A DNA stretch of 64,000 nt from Neisseriaceae bacterium JH1-16 (GCA_025989215.1 JAPDNP010000007.1:1-64000), one strand, 5' to 3'. Numbered from the stretch's first letter, positions 20,402 through 29,799 are shown. The notes: generated by a model not told the origin, from the letters alone. Numbers and translations: made by a program.

Positions 20402-21492
20402 TGATCGCGCGTCTCGACGATCTGCTGCCACTTGGCCTGGCGACGGGTCTTGTCCTGCACCTGACCGGCCAGCTGACCACAGGCCGCGTCGATATCGTCG
20501 CCGCGGGTCTTGCGCACCGTCACCACGAAGCCCGCTTCCTGCAGGATCGAACGGAAGGCGTGGATCGCATTGTTGCTGGAGCGACCATAGCCCGAGTTCG
20601 GGAACGGGTTGAACGGGATCAGGTTGAACTTGCACGGCACGTCCTTGACGAGCTCTATCAATTGCCGTGCATGTTCCTGTCTGTCGTTGACACCGTCAAG
20701 CATCACGTATTCGAACGTCACGAAGTCGCGAGGCGCCTTTTCCAGATAGCGTCGGCACGCGGCCATCAGTTCCTTGAGCGGGTACTTCTTATTGATCGGC
20801 ACGATCTCGTCGCGGATCGTGTCGTTGGACGCGTGCAAGCTCACCGCCAGTGCCACCGGGCAGGCGTCGCGCAAGCGGTCCATCTGCGGCACCAGGCCCG
20901 AGGTGGACACGGTGACGCGGCGGCGGGACAGGCCGTAGCCGTGGTCGTCGAGCATGATCTGCAGTGCGCTGACCACGTTGTCGAAGTTGGCGAGCGGCTC
21001 GCCCATGCCCATCATCACCACGTTGGAGATCACCCGTTCGTTCTTCGGGGTGACGCCCATGGCCTTGTTGGCCCACCACAGCTGGCCGATGATCTCGGCG
21101 GTGGAAAGATTACGGTTGAAACCCTGGCGGCCGGTGGAGCAGAAGGTGCACTCCAGCGCACAGCCGACCTGGGATGACACGCACAAGGTGCCGCGTTCGT
21201 CTTCGGGGATGAACACGGTCTCGACACCGTTGCCGGTGCCGACGTCGAGCAGCCACTTGCGGGTGCCATCACTGCTGTCCTGCCCGGTCATCAACGACGG
21301 TACCCGCACTTCGGCCGAATCGAGCAGCTTGGCACGCAGGCTCTTGGCCAGATCGGTCATCGCGTCAAAGTCGGACTCACCCATCTGGTGCATCCAGCGC
21401 ATCACCTGTTTGGCGCGGAATGGCTTTTCGCCCATCGCGGCAAAGTGATCGGTCAGTTGCGCCAGGTTGAAGTCGAGCAGGTTGGTTTTCAT
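20398..21492 (-). CDS. rlmN: Dual-specificity 23S rRNA/tRNA (adenine-C2) methyltransferase RlmN
   Basis: Radical-SAM enzyme methylating A2503 of 23S rRNA and A37 of some tRNAs. The 364-residue product carries the CX3CX2C cluster motif within [11 protein letters not shown] (about residues 110-120), the GMGEPL motif for SAM binding, and conserved Cys residues near the C-terminus used in the methyl-transfer mechanism. Length is typical. It lies between ndk and pilF, with its stop overlapping the inferred pilF start. Confidence 0.97.
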   Translation of the reverse strand: MKTNLLDFNLAQLTDHFAAMGEKPFRAKQVMRWMHQMGESDFDAMTDLAKSLRAKLLDSAEVRVPSLMTGQDSSDGTRKWLLDVGTGNGVETVFIPEDERGTLCVSSQVGCALECTFCSTGRQGFNRNLSTAEIIGQLWWANKAMGVTPKNERVISNVVMMGMGEPLANFDNVVSALQIMLDDHGYGLSRRRVTVSTSGLVPQMDRLRDACPVALAVSLHASNDTIRDEIVPINKKYPLKELMAACRRYLEKAPRDFVTFEYVMLDGVNDRQEHARQLIELVKDVPCKFNLIPFNPFPNSGYGRSSNNAIHAFRSILQEAGFVVTVRKTRGDDIDAACGQLAGQVQDKTRRQAKWQQIVETRDH

Positions 21493-21554
21493 GGCAGTAA
21501 TCAGCGGAAACTACAGAAACCGGGCGGCGGACACCGCCCGATTGGAGGACAGGC

Positions 21555-21980
21555 TTAGCGCGAGCAGAGGTCGGCAGCGTCGAAGAAGTAAGCGATTTCG
21601 ATCGCGGCGTTCTCCAGGCTGTCCGAGCCGTGTACGGCGTTGGCGTCGATCGAATCAGCGAAGTCGGCGCGGATGGTACCGGCTTCGGCTTTCTTCGGGT
21701 CGGTAGCGCCCATCAGGTCGCGGTGCTTCAGGACGGCGTTTTCGCCTTCGAGCGCTTGAACCATCACCGGACCGGAGATCATGAAGGTCACCAGGTCGTT
21801 GAAGAACGGACGCTCTTTGTGCACAGCGTAGAAGCCTTCGGCTTCGGCGCGGCTCAGTTGCTTCATGCGTGCGGCGATCACTTTCAGGCCGCTCGATTCG
21901 AAGCGGTCGTAGATCTTGCCGATTACGTTTTTAGCGACAGCGTCCGGCTTGATGATGGACAGGGTGCGTTCGATTGCCAT
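21555..21980 (-). CDS. ndk: Nucleoside diphosphate kinase
   Basis: Transfers the gamma-phosphate of ATP to nucleoside diphosphates through a phosphohistidine. The 141-residue product begins [15 protein letters not shown] and contains the active-site segment NAVHGSDS. The ATG at 21978-21980 has GGAGAG five bases upstream. An open frame continues far upstream but overlaps the divergent SPOR gene and has no support. Confidence 0.98.
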   Translation of the reverse strand: MAIERTLSIIKPDAVAKNVIGKIYDRFESSGLKVIAARMKQLSRAEAEGFYAVHKERPFFNDLVTFMISGPVMVQALEGENAVLKHRDLMGATDPKKAEAGTIRADFADSIDANAVHGSDSLENAAIEIAYFFDAADLCSR

Positions 21981-22109
21981 ATTACTCTCCCAATATGCAG
22001 AACAACTGGCTACACTGTTCGAAACAGTCAGCCAGCTGACGTTGTAATTCGTTAAGGAACCCGGCATTTTAGCAGCCTTTTCAAGGCGATGCTGAACAAA
22101 ATATAAGCA

Positions 22110-22865
22110 ATGACCCCGCCCGACAAAGCCCCCTCGCCCCCTCCTGCCGACACCACCGACAAGCGCATCAAGAAGCGGCTTGCGATCGCTGGCGGGGTGG
22201 TCGTCGCCGCGCTGGCCGCCGCCGCGCTGCTGACCAGCCAGCGCCCCAAGGTCGACACCAGTAGCGGCACGCCGCAGACCAGCAGCGGCATCATCGTCAA
22301 CAAGGACGCATCGGGCCATGTGATCGACAAGCTGGCGGCGAGCGGCGCACTGGCGAGTCCGCCGCCGGTGGCGAGCGCCCCGGTGGCCCACGCCGCCGCG
22401 CCGCAGCCGGCCAGCCCGACGCCGGGCCTGCCGTCCTCGCCCGACACCGGCCGCACCCCGGCGCTGGCGGCGGTCGGCCCGGCCCAGCTGCTGACGCCTC
22501 CGCCGGCGCCGGCAGTGAAACTGCAGCCCGCCAGCCCGCCGCCGCCGATGGCGGTGATCCAGAAAAAGGCCTTGCCCATCACCGCCAGCGCGCCATTCGC
22601 GCCGAGCAAGCCGACCGCTCCGGCGGCGGCGCCGGCCAAGCCGGAGGGCAGCTCGATCGGCTATCAGCTGCAACTGGGCCTGTTCAATAGCACCGAGAAC
22701 GCCGACAAGCTGGTGAAGGCGCTGAAGGACAAGGGCATCGAGGCGCATACCGAGACCCGGGTCACCGTCGGCCCGTATCGCAGCCGCGCCGAGGCGGATG
22801 AAGCGATCGCCACGCTGAAGGGCTTCGGCTACGCGCCGCTGCTGCAACCTGCCGTCACCAAGTAG
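22110..22865 (+). CDS. SPOR-domain membrane protein
   Basis: Probable inner-membrane, septal-peptidoglycan-binding protein of the DedD/FtsN type. The 251-residue product has a short charged N-terminus, one membrane span (about residues 28-46), a long low-complexity Pro/Ala/Ser linker (50-180), and a C-terminal SPOR domain starting about residue 182 ([22 protein letters not shown]) and ending [23 protein letters not shown] domains bind denuded glycan strands at the division site. It stands alone between divergent ndk and convergent zapE; no obvious ribosome site. Whether it is an FtsN or DedD equivalent cannot be decided. Confidence 0.85.
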   Translation: MTPPDKAPSPPPADTTDKRIKKRLAIAGGVVVAALAAAALLTSQRPKVDTSSGTPQTSSGIIVNKDASGHVIDKLAASGALASPPPVASAPVAHAAAPQPASPTPGLPSSPDTGRTPALAAVGPAQLLTPPPAPAVKLQPASPPPPMAVIQKKALPITASAPFAPSKPTAPAAAPAKPEGSSIGYQLQLGLFNSTENADKLVKALKDKGIEAHTETRVTVGPYRSRAEADEAIATLKGFGYAPLLQPAVTK

Positions 22866-22885
22866 AACAACACACATTAATGCAC

Positions 22886-22910
22886 AACGGCCCCGCAATG
22901 CGGGGCCGTT
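22886..22910. terminator. Terminator after the SPOR gene
   Basis: An 11-bp perfect stem (22886-22896 with 22900-22910, loop AAT) is followed by TGCTTTGG on the plus strand and preceded by A-rich sequence that gives T residues on the minus strand. It can serve both convergent genes. Confidence 0.75.
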
Positions 22911-23050
22911 TGCTTTGGCCGATTTAGCCGGACTGACTCGGTGGCGGCGACAAGCATCCGGTGCAGCGGTGGAGCCAGTCTTCCACGCCGGACATGCTCA
23001 GCCCCCCATGGCGCGATGGAACCACGCCGCCGGCAGCCCCCTTCACACCC

Positions 23051-24217
23051 TTAGCCGGTCACCACATCCTTGCTCGGCGCCAACTGGAACTCGTCGCCCA
23101 GGTGCGGCAGCGCCAGATAGCTGGTCGACTGCATCTCGGTCAGCCGGCTGGCGGTGCGGAAGAACTCGTTCGACTGCACGCCCTCGGTGTAGATCTCGTC
23201 GGCGATCACCTCGCTGGAGGCGATCAGCTTGACGCGGTGGTCGTAGAACACGTCGACCAGCCAGGTGAAACGACGCGCTTCGTTGGCCTTGGTGGCCGGC
23301 AACTTGGGGATATCGGATACCAGCACGGTGTGATACTCGCGGGCGATTTCCAGATAGTCGGTCTGCGCGCGCGGGCCGCCGCAGATCGCGGCGAAGTCGA
23401 ACCAGATCACCCCGGCGGCGCGACCGCGGGTGGCGATGGTGCGGCCGAGCACCTCGATGCCGCCCGGCTGCGGCGTGGCGCCGGCGGTGAAGCGCTGGAA
23501 CATCATCACGAGCTGCGCGTTGGCCGCTTCGCCGGCCGGCACCAGGAACAAGGGTTCACGGGTCAGCTCGCGCAGCCGGTAGTCCTGGCCGCCGTCGACA
23601 TTGAGCACGGTCAGATTGGCCTTGAGCATCTCGATCGCCGGCAGGAAGTTCTGACGCTGCAGGCCGTTCGGATACAGCTCGTCCGGCGGGTAGTTGGAGG
23701 TCGCGACCACCACCACGCCACGCGCGAACAGCGACTCGAACAAGCGGCCGAGGATCATCGCGTCGGCGATGTCGCTGACGTGAAATTCGTCGAAGCACAG
23801 CACGCGGACTTCGCGGGCCAGCTGTTCGGCCAGGGCGATCAGCGGATCGGGCTGCGAGTGGAAAGTGCGCAGCCGGTTGTGCACCTCGGCCATGAAGGCG
23901 TGGAAATGCACGCGGCGCTTGCGCTTGTACGGCAGGCAGCCGTAGAACGCGTCCATCAGGAAGCTCTTGCCGCGCCCGACCCCGCCCCACATGTAGAGAC
24001 CGCGCGGTACATCGGGCTGGCGCAGGCTGCGGCCGAGGAAGCGGTTGCGCTTCTTCTTGAAATCGACCAGCTCGCGCCACAGCGCATCGAGGCGCTCGAT
24101 CGCCGCCGCCTGCGCCACATCGTGGATGAAGCCGGGCTGCCGGGATGCCGCCTGGTACCAGCTGTTCGGGGACATTACGCCGTCGCTGACGGCCGGGGTG
24201 AACGCGTATTGGGCCAT
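23051..24217 (-). CDS. zapE: Cell-division ATPase ZapE (AFG1 family)
   Basis: AAA-type P-loop ATPase that in E. coli is needed for division under low oxygen and affects Z-ring stability. The 388-residue product has Walker A GGVGRGKSFLMD (about residue 75), Walker B VLCFDEFHV, the Asn/Arg sensor region VATSNYPPDELY, and the C-terminal segment RRFTWLVDVFYDHRVKLI typical of AFG1 proteins. The ATG at 24217 has GGCGG a few bases upstream; longer frames are unsupported. It is followed by 140 bp with no gene before the SPOR terminator. Confidence 0.95.
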   Translation of the reverse strand: MAQYAFTPAVSDGVMSPNSWYQAASRQPGFIHDVAQAAAIERLDALWRELVDFKKKRNRFLGRSLRQPDVPRGLYMWGGVGRGKSFLMDAFYGCLPYKRKRRVHFHAFMAEVHNRLRTFHSQPDPLIALAEQLAREVRVLCFDEFHVSDIADAMILGRLFESLFARGVVVVATSNYPPDELYPNGLQRQNFLPAIEMLKANLTVLNVDGGQDYRLRELTREPLFLVPAGEAANAQLVMMFQRFTAGATPQPGGIEVLGRTIATRGRAAGVIWFDFAAICGGPRAQTDYLEIAREYHTVLVSDIPKLPATKANEARRFTWLVDVFYDHRVKLIASSEVIADEIYTEGVQSNEFFRTASRLTEMQSTSYLALPHLGDEFQLAPSKDVVTG

Positions 24218-24335
24218 GAGCCGCCTCGGAATCTGTCGCAGCGGCGATTGTAGCCCGAGCACCGTCAGAACCGGAACCTTGCCACGACCAACCTGCATGA
24301 CGATTCGGCCAACCTTGCGCCGATGGAGGCCCACG

Positions 24336-25064
24336 ATGCGCACCCTGCCCCTGCTCGCTCTTGCCCTGCTACCCCTGCTGTCCCTGCCCGGCCATGCCGC
24401 GCCGCTCAGCGCGACCAGCCCCAACCCGCCGGCGCTGCTGGTGGAGCTGTACAGCTCGGAGGGTTGCAACAGCTGCCCGCCGGCCGATGCCTGGCTGTCG
24501 ACGCTGAACCGTTTCGGCCCACGGGTGATCCCGCTGGCCTTGCACGTGCCGTACTGGGACAGCCTGGGCTGGCGCGACCGCTTCGCCCAGCCAGCCTTCG
24601 AGACGCGGCAGTACCGGCTCGCCGCCGCCAACCACAAGAACTTCGTCTACACGCCGGGGGTGTACGCCAACGGCCGCGAACTGCGCGACTGGAGCCGCGA
24701 CGGCGCGCTGCGCGAGCGACTCGCCGGCACGGCCACTGCGCCGACGCTGAAGCTCAGCGCCGACGTCGCCGGCGGCACGATCAACGCAACGCTGAGCGTC
24801 GACGGCCTGCAGGCCGGCCAGCAGCTGCGGCTGGCGCTGGCGCAAGACGGCCAGATCAGCCAGGTGAAGGCGGGCGAAAACGCCGGGGTGACGCTACATC
24901 ACCAGCATGTGGTGCGCGCCTGGCAGGGTCCGTGGACCAGCACGCAGGCTCAGGCACGCTTCACCGCTCCTGCCGAGCCGGGTGCACTGACGCTGGTCGG
25001 CTGGGTGGAGCGCAGCGATACCGGGCAAGCACTGAATGCGGTGTCGCTGACCCTGCCGCGCTGA
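24336..25064 (+). CDS. Secreted DUF1223 protein with a CxxC motif
   Basis: Exported protein of the DUF1223 family, whose biochemical role is not established. The 242-residue product has a cleavable signal peptide (MRTLPLLALALLPLL..GHAAP), then the family core LLVELYSSEGCNSCPPADAWL with a CNSC redox-like motif, followed by conserved HVPYWDSLGWRDRFA. The motif placement resembles thioredoxin-like folds, suggesting a periplasmic thiol or metal role; this is inference. The start has GAGG seven bases upstream. A 10-mer uptake-like word lies 23 bp before the start, and an inverted pair lies after the stop. Confidence 0.85.
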   Translation: MRTLPLLALALLPLLSLPGHAAPLSATSPNPPALLVELYSSEGCNSCPPADAWLSTLNRFGPRVIPLALHVPYWDSLGWRDRFAQPAFETRQYRLAAANHKNFVYTPGVYANGRELRDWSRDGALRERLAGTATAPTLKLSADVAGGTINATLSVDGLQAGQQLRLALAQDGQISQVKAGENAGVTLHHQHVVRAWQGPWTSTQAQARFTAPAEPGALTLVGWVERSDTGQALNAVSLTLPR

Positions 25065-25088
25065 AGCGCGATCGCCCGCTCAAAACGC

Positions 25089-25116
25089 GTTCGGCCAACC
25101 TCAAGGTTGGCCGAAC
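25089..25116. terminator. Perfect inverted pair of uptake-like words between convergent genes
   Basis: TTCGGCCAAC (25090-25099) and GTTGGCCGAA (25106-25115) form a 13-bp perfect stem (25089-25101 with 25104-25116). It lies between the convergent DUF1223 and cysM stops, the position where inverted DUS pairs act as terminators in Neisseria. No clear T-tract follows. Confidence 0.8.
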
Positions 25117-25141
25117 AGCATGCAACGGAACAGACGACGGC

Positions 25142-26038
25142 TTAGCCGAATACCCCGGTCGACAGGTAGCGGTCGCCACGGTCACAGACGATGGAGACGA
25201 TCACCGCGTTCTCCAACTGCGCCGACAGGCGCAAGGCCACCGCCAGTGCGCCGCCCGACGACGGACCGGCCAGGATGCCCTCTTCGCGCGCCAGGCGCCG
25301 CGCGGTGTCCTCGGCCTCGGCCTGGCTCACGTGGACCAGCTCATCGATGCGACTGAAGTCGCAGATCTTCGGCAGGTATTCGTCTTCCCACTTGCGGATA
25401 CCCGGGATCTGACTGCCCGGCTCCGGCTGCACGCCGACGATCTGCACCGCCGGGTTCATTTCCTTCAGGTAGCGGCTGGTGCCCATGATGGTGCCGGTGG
25501 TGCCCATGCTCGACACGAAGTGGGTAATGGTGCCGGCGGTGTCCTGCCAGATCTCCGGGCCGGTGCTCTCATAGTGCGCCAGCGGATTGTCCGGGTTGGC
25601 GAACTGGTCGAGGATCACGCCTTCGCCGGCCGCTTCCATGCGGCGCGCTTCGTCGATCGAGCCCGGCATCGACAGCGCGGCCGGGGTCAGGATCACCTCG
25701 GCGCCGTAGGCGCGCATGGTCAGTACCCGCTCCTCGCTGGAGTTCTCCGGCATCAGCAAGATCAGCTTGTAACCCATCATCGTCGCCGCCATCGCCAGGC
25801 CGATGCCGGTATTGCCGCTGGTCGGCTCGATCAGCGTGTCGCCCGGCTTGATGCGGCCGCGCGCCTCGGCGTGGCGGATCATCGACAGCGCCGGTCGGTC
25901 CTTCACCGAGCCGCCCGGGTTGTTGCCCTCCAGCTTCACCAGCACGGTGTTGGTGGTGCGGCCGGGCAGGCGTTTGAGCCTGACCAGCGGGGTACGGCCG
26001 ACGAAGTCTTCCAGATAGTTGAAGGTGGGCAGCGCCAT
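25142..26038 (-). CDS. cysM: Cysteine synthase B (O-acetylserine sulfhydrylase)
   Basis: PLP enzyme making cysteine from O-acetylserine with sulfide or thiosulfate. The 298-residue product has the PLP lysine in NNPGGSVKDRPAL (Lys about 46), the PTSGNTGIGLA phosphate/substrate loop, and SSGGAL near the C-terminus. The start at 26038 has AAAGG about eight bases upstream; a longer open frame upstream is not credible. The CysM rather than CysK call rests on overall resemblance (NYLEDFVGRTPLVRL, length). Confidence 0.96.
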   Translation of the reverse strand: MALPTFNYLEDFVGRTPLVRLKRLPGRTTNTVLVKLEGNNPGGSVKDRPALSMIRHAEARGRIKPGDTLIEPTSGNTGIGLAMAATMMGYKLILLMPENSSEERVLTMRAYGAEVILTPAALSMPGSIDEARRMEAAGEGVILDQFANPDNPLAHYESTGPEIWQDTAGTITHFVSSMGTTGTIMGTSRYLKEMNPAVQIVGVQPEPGSQIPGIRKWEDEYLPKICDFSRIDELVHVSQAEAEDTARRLAREEGILAGPSSGGALAVALRLSAQLENAVIVSIVCDRGDRYLSTGVFG

Positions 26039-26160
26039 GCGAAAACCTTTCCAAATGATCGCGCCATTATACGCCGCCACCCCGTAAATTCGCCCCTGTG
26101 GCCAGTAGGGGCGTTTGCCCGACTCTTTCGGCACTGATCGGTTCGACTTGTCATAGAAAC

Positions 26161-26180
26161 GATAATCATTACCGTTATAT
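26161..26180 (+). promoter_or_regulatory. Fur-box-like operator
   Basis: GATAATCATTACC at 26161-26173 fits the 7-1-7 Fur heptamer scheme (GATAAT-n-ATTATC) with one mismatch and is AT-rich against a GC-rich background. It lies about 80 bp before the PepSY gene, a family often under iron control. Confidence 0.55.
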
Positions 26181-26254
26181 CTCATTCCCACCGATGAACG
26201 CCCCAGTCCCCCGGTGCCGCGCAGTCCTACTCCCTCTGCCGCCGGGAGGCCTCG

Positions 26255-26904
26255 ATGCGCGCGCTTAAGCCCGCCGCACTGTGGCTGCACCGCCAGCTCG
26301 GCTTGTATCTCACCGCGGTGATGCTGCTGTTAGGTCTCTCAGGCAGCCTGCTGCTGTTCCGCGCCGAACTGGAAACCCCGCCCGCCAGCGTGTCGGTAGC
26401 CCACCTCCAAGCGCAGCCGGCCTATCAGGCAGCGCTGGACAGCGCCCTCCGCCACGCCCATTCGGCCAACCTGTCGCTGCGCTTCGGCGAAGCCGGCGAG
26501 CCGGTAGAAGCCAGTGCGCGCGACCACGGACACGAATGGGTACTGTGGCTGGACCTGGCCGACGGCACGCTGCTGCGCGAGCAGGTCGCCGACAGCGGGC
26601 GCGGGCTGTTTCCGTGGTTGGCCGAACTGCACCACAAGCTGTTTACCAGCGATACCGGCACGAACGTGGTCGGCTGGCTGGGGGTGGGACTGTTGCTGAC
26701 CGTGCTGAGCGGCCTGCTGCTCTGGTGGCCGAAACAGTTCAAGAAGGCGCTGCGCCTGCATCCGGACACCGGCTCGCTGGCCTGGTACCGCCAGCCTGCA
26801 CCGGCTTGCCGGTGCCGGTTTCGTACTGCGGCTCGCTGCGCGTGCTGCTGGCGATGAGTGGTCTCGCCGGTAGCTACCTGGCCGGCACCGGCCTCATGAT
26901 GTAG
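26255..26904 (+). pseudogene. PepSY-associated transmembrane protein, frameshifted and truncated
   Basis: The first 180 codons encode a good PepSY-TM protein: an N-terminal membrane helix (LGLYLTAVMLLLGLSGSLLLF), a PepSY-like periplasmic part, then a second helix ending LLLTVLSGLLLWWPKQFKKA. From about 26795 the frame degenerates into a Cys/Arg-rich tail with a stop at 26857. Family-like continuation is found in the other two frames: LHRLAGAGFVL in one, then VLLAMSGLAGSYLAGTGLMM in another, ending at 26904. At least two frame changes are needed, so this is more likely decay than one sequencing error. Such proteins serve siderophore or heme uptake reduction. Two uptake-like words lie in the intact part. 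Confidence 0.65.
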
Positions 26905-27119
26905 TGGACCCGACGGCGCCGTGTCGCACGTCTAGCCGCTGAGCCGCGCAAGCTGGTGGCCTGACCCCCTAAGCATCGGTTCACACTCCCGCGCACGAAG
27001 GTGCAGACAAGGCGGATGACCTGAAAATGCAGGCAGTTCTCATCGAGCTGGCAAGCATGCTGAGCAACATTCCAACGCAGGATCACCCCGGCACAACAGT
27101 TCATGACCCCACTCTAACG
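26905..27119. other. Unassigned 215-bp stretch, possible mobile-element remnant
   Basis: I recognise no gene. The stretch starts where the PepSY gene breaks off. It contains a short minus-strand frame rich in Cys and Arg and a short plus-strand frame beginning MQAVLIELASMLSNIP (27027). It lacks uptake-like words. Its abrupt join to a truncated gene suggests an insertion or deletion scar, but I cannot identify inverted repeats or target duplications. Confidence 0.3.
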
Positions 27120-27157
27120 ACAACGCCCGCCACGACTCTCATCGTGGCGGGCGTTGT
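27120..27157. terminator. Strong hairpin downstream of hldD
   Basis: A 16-bp perfect stem (27120-27135 with 27142-27157, 6-base loop) lies 34 bp after the hldD stop on the minus strand. T-richness on the minus side is limited (TTGTCGTTAG). Confidence 0.7.
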
Positions 27158-27190
27158 GCCGTCCGGGCGCTGCGGCCCGGCGAAGCTGGC

Positions 27191-28186
27191 TCAGCGGGCG
27201 TACAGCCAGTCGACGTAGCGGTCGACGCCTTGCTGCACCGTCAGGAACGGCGCGTTGTAGCCGATGTCGCGTAGCTTGGTGATGTCGGCCTGGGTGAAGC
27301 TCTGGTACTTGCCCTTCAGCGCGTCCGGGAACTCGGTGTACTCGAGGATACCCTGTCCGACCAGCTCCTCCAGCGTCAGCGCCGGCTTGCCCTCGTGGCG
27401 GCGGCAGGCGTTGACGGTGGCGACCGCCACGTCGTTGAACGGCTGCGCACGGCCGGAGCCGAGGTTGAAGATGCCGCTCTTCTCCGGGTGGTCGAGGAAG
27501 TGCATGTTGACGCGCACCACGTCGTCCACCGACACGAAGTCACGGCTCTGGCCGCCGTTTTCCCAGCCGTCCCAGCCGCCGAACAGCTTGACCTTGCCGG
27601 TCTCGCGGTACTGGTTGTAGTTGTGGAACGCCACCGAGGCCATGCGGCCCTTGTGCTGCTCGTGCTGGCCGTAGACGTTGAAGTAGCGGAAGCCGGCCAC
27701 CTGGGCGGTCAGGCCCTCTTCCATGCGCTGGCGCAGGATCTGGTCGAACAGGAACTTCGAGTAGCCGTACACGTTCAGCGGGCCTTCGTACGCACGATCT
27801 TCCTTGAACACGGTACCACCGCCGTACACCGCCGCGCTCGATGCATACAGGAAGGGGATTTCCTCTTCCTGGCAGAAGTCGAACAGCGCCAAGGTGTACT
27901 GGTAGTTGTTGTCCAGCATGTACTTGCCGTCGTGGTTCATGGTGTCCGAGCAGGCGCCCTGGTGCAGGACCGCCGAGATCTCGCCCTCCAGCGCACCGCT
28001 GACCACGCGATCGATGAAGTCGTGCTTGTCGAGGTAGTGCGAGATCTCGCAATCGACCAGATTCTTGAACTTGTCGCCGTTGCTCAGATTGTCGACGGCG
28101 ATGATGTCGGTCTCGCCGCGGGCATTTAGCGCGCGGACCAGGTTGGAGCCGATGAAGCCGGCTGCGCCGGTAACGACGATGGTCAT
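27191..28186 (-). CDS. hldD: ADP-L-glycero-D-manno-heptose 6-epimerase
   Basis: Last step in making the ADP-heptose used for the LPS inner core. The 331-residue product is an extended SDR with [10 protein letters not shown] at the N-terminus, a catalytic YGYSKFLFD (YxxxK), and the family motif [14 protein letters not shown]. The start has AGGAA seven bases upstream, and an uptake-like word (28200) sits immediately before that site in the 5' leader. It is downstream of hldA and a DUF924 gene on the same strand. Confidence 0.97.
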   Translation of the reverse strand: MTIVVTGAAGFIGSNLVRALNARGETDIIAVDNLSNGDKFKNLVDCEISHYLDKHDFIDRVVSGALEGEISAVLHQGACSDTMNHDGKYMLDNNYQYTLALFDFCQEEEIPFLYASSAAVYGGGTVFKEDRAYEGPLNVYGYSKFLFDQILRQRMEEGLTAQVAGFRYFNVYGQHEQHKGRMASVAFHNYNQYRETGKVKLFGGWDGWENGGQSRDFVSVDDVVRVNMHFLDHPEKSGIFNLGSGRAQPFNDVAVATVNACRRHEGKPALTLEELVGQGILEYTEFPDALKGKYQSFTQADITKLRDIGYNAPFLTVQQGVDRYVDWLYAR

Positions 28187-28215
28187 GGGTATTCCTCAGG
28201 TTGGCCGAAGCCGGC

Positions 28216-28800
28216 TCAGAACGACGAGCCCGGCTGCGTCAGAAAGTGTTGTTCTTCGGGGGTAGAGGCTCGCCCCAGCATCGCGTTGCGGTGCGGGAAA
28301 CGGCCGAAACGGGCGACGACGGCATGGTGGCGGCGCGCGTAGTCGAGCACCGAGTCGCGATCGGGGCTGTCCTCGGGCAGCGTGCCATAGAGACGCAGCG
28401 ATTCCTCCTGGTCGGCCAGCGCTTCGCTGTGCTCGAGCGGCAGGTAGAAGAACCAGCGTGCCACCGGTGGAAGCGCGACGTCCCAGCGGCTGGCCAGTGC
28501 CTCGCGGGCCAGCCCCCGGGCCTGCGCGTCGGTAGCGAACGCGTCGGCCGTGCCGCGAAACAGATTGCGCGGAAACTGGTCGAGCACGATGGCCAGCGCC
28601 AGAGCGCCGCGGGCACTATCGACGTCGTCGTCGAGCTGACCGGCACGGGCACTCTGCCACAGGCCGAGGAAGCGGCGGCGCAGCTCGGCGTCGAACGCCT
28701 CGTCCTTGGCGAACCAGTAGTCCTGCGTCACCGACAAGGCATCCAGGTCGTGACCGCCGAACCAGAAGTCCAACACCTCGTGCTGCCAGCTGCGTTCCAT
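28216..28800 (-). CDS. DUF924 family protein
   Basis: Conserved bacterial family of all-helical, TPR-like fold with no established function. The 194-residue product starts MERSWQHEVLDFWFG, with the family motifs DYWFAKDEAFD, IVLDQFPRNLFRGTADAFATD and FFYLPLEHSE in the usual order. The start at 28800 is the one matching the family; an upstream extension overlaps hldA. It lies between hldA and hldD on the same strand, which may be incidental. Confidence 0.9.
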   Translation of the reverse strand: MERSWQHEVLDFWFGGHDLDALSVTQDYWFAKDEAFDAELRRRFLGLWQSARAGQLDDDVDSARGALALAIVLDQFPRNLFRGTADAFATDAQARGLAREALASRWDVALPPVARWFFYLPLEHSEALADQEESLRLYGTLPEDSPDRDSVLDYARRHHAVVARFGRFPHRNAMLGRASTPEEQHFLTQPGSSF

Positions 28801-28822
28801 GCGCTCCCCTTCTTTCGCTCGA

Positions 28823-29785
28823 TCAGGCGGCGAACAGCTCGGCCTGACGGCACACCGCGGTGCCGAGCTTGCCCACCACCACCCCGGCGGCGGCATTGGC
28901 CAGGCTCATCGCCTGCGGCAGCGCGAGACCGGCGGCAATCGCCAGGCCCAGCGTGCCGATCACCGTGTCGCCGGCCCCGGAAACGTCATAGACCTCGCGC
29001 GCCTGCGTCGGTTCGTGCACCACGCCATCGGCGCGGAACAGCGTCATGCCCTCTTCGCTGCGCGTCACCAGCAGCGCATCGAGATTCAGCTCGGCGCGCA
29101 GCGCCTCGGCGCGGGCGTTCAGATCGGCGTCGTCCTTCCAGCGGCCCGCCACCTGGCGGAACTCGCTGCGGTTCGGCGTCAGCAGCGTCGCGCCAGCGTA
29201 CTTGGCGTAATCGTCGCCCTTCGGGTCGATCAGCACCGGCTTGCCGGCGGCGCGCGCCAGCTCGATCATCCGCGTCACATGGGCCAGGCCGCCTTTGCCG
29301 TAATCGGACAGGATCACCACATCGTGCTCGGGCACGATCGCCGCGTATTCGTCGAGCTTGTCGGCCAGCACCTCGTGGCTCGGCGCATCCTCGAAATCGA
29401 GGCGGATCAGCTGCTGCTGGCGCGCGATCACCCGCAGCTTGATGGTGGTGGAGATATCCGGGTCGCGACGGAACGAGGTGGTGATGCCGTCGGCCTCGAG
29501 CAAGCGCTGCAGCGCGGTGGCCGCCTCGTCGTCGCCGGTCACCGACAGGATGGTGGCCTGACCGCCCAGGCCGGCGATATTGCGCGCCACGTTGGCCGCA
29601 CCGCCGGCGCGCTCTTCCATCCGCTCGATCTTGGCCACCGGCACCGGTGCCTCGGGCGAGATGCGGGTGGCGTCGCCGAACCAGTAGCGATCGAGCATCA
29701 CGTCGCCGACCACCAGCACGCGGGCTTTTCCGAGCCGTTCGGCCAACGTCGCCGCGTCCATCTTCACTTTGTCGAGTACAGTCAT
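28823..29785 (-). CDS. hldA: D-glycero-beta-D-manno-heptose-7-phosphate kinase
   Basis: PfkB/ribokinase-family enzyme phosphorylating heptose-7-phosphate at C1 in ADP-heptose synthesis. The 320-residue product corresponds to the kinase domain of HldE only (no adenylyltransferase domain), as in Neisseria and relatives, where a separate rfaE2/hldC exists. Motifs: GDVMLDRYWFGDA, GGAANVARNIAGLG, and the catalytic DVSGAGDTVIGTL. It starts at 29785 or at the second Met (29761). Genes ugd-hldA-DUF924-hldD share direction and short gaps. Confidence 0.94.
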   Translation of the reverse strand: MTVLDKVKMDAATLAERLGKARVLVVGDVMLDRYWFGDATRISPEAPVPVAKIERMEERAGGAANVARNIAGLGGQATILSVTGDDEAATALQRLLEADGITTSFRRDPDISTTIKLRVIARQQQLIRLDFEDAPSHEVLADKLDEYAAIVPEHDVVILSDYGKGGLAHVTRMIELARAAGKPVLIDPKGDDYAKYAGATLLTPNRSEFRQVAGRWKDDADLNARAEALRAELNLDALLVTRSEEGMTLFRADGVVHEPTQAREVYDVSGAGDTVIGTLGLAIAAGLALPQAMSLANAAAGVVVGKLGTAVCRQAELFAA

Positions 29786-29799
29786 CGCATAGCCCCCAG

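Noticed and set aside
22083-22898. Long open frame running upstream of ndk on the minus strand
   Set aside because: It is low-complexity Arg/Gly-rich translation antisense to the SPOR gene. ndk itself starts at 21980 with a clear ribosome site.
24323-26137. A 604-codon open frame on the plus strand
   Set aside because: It overlaps DUF1223 in another frame and runs antisense through cysM. Its composition is Arg/Ala-rich shadow coding typical of high-GC DNA.
26874-27104. 76-codon minus-strand frame rich in Cys and Arg
   Set aside because: No ribosome site or recognised motif, and it overlaps the decayed PepSY tail; kept only as part of the unassigned stretch.
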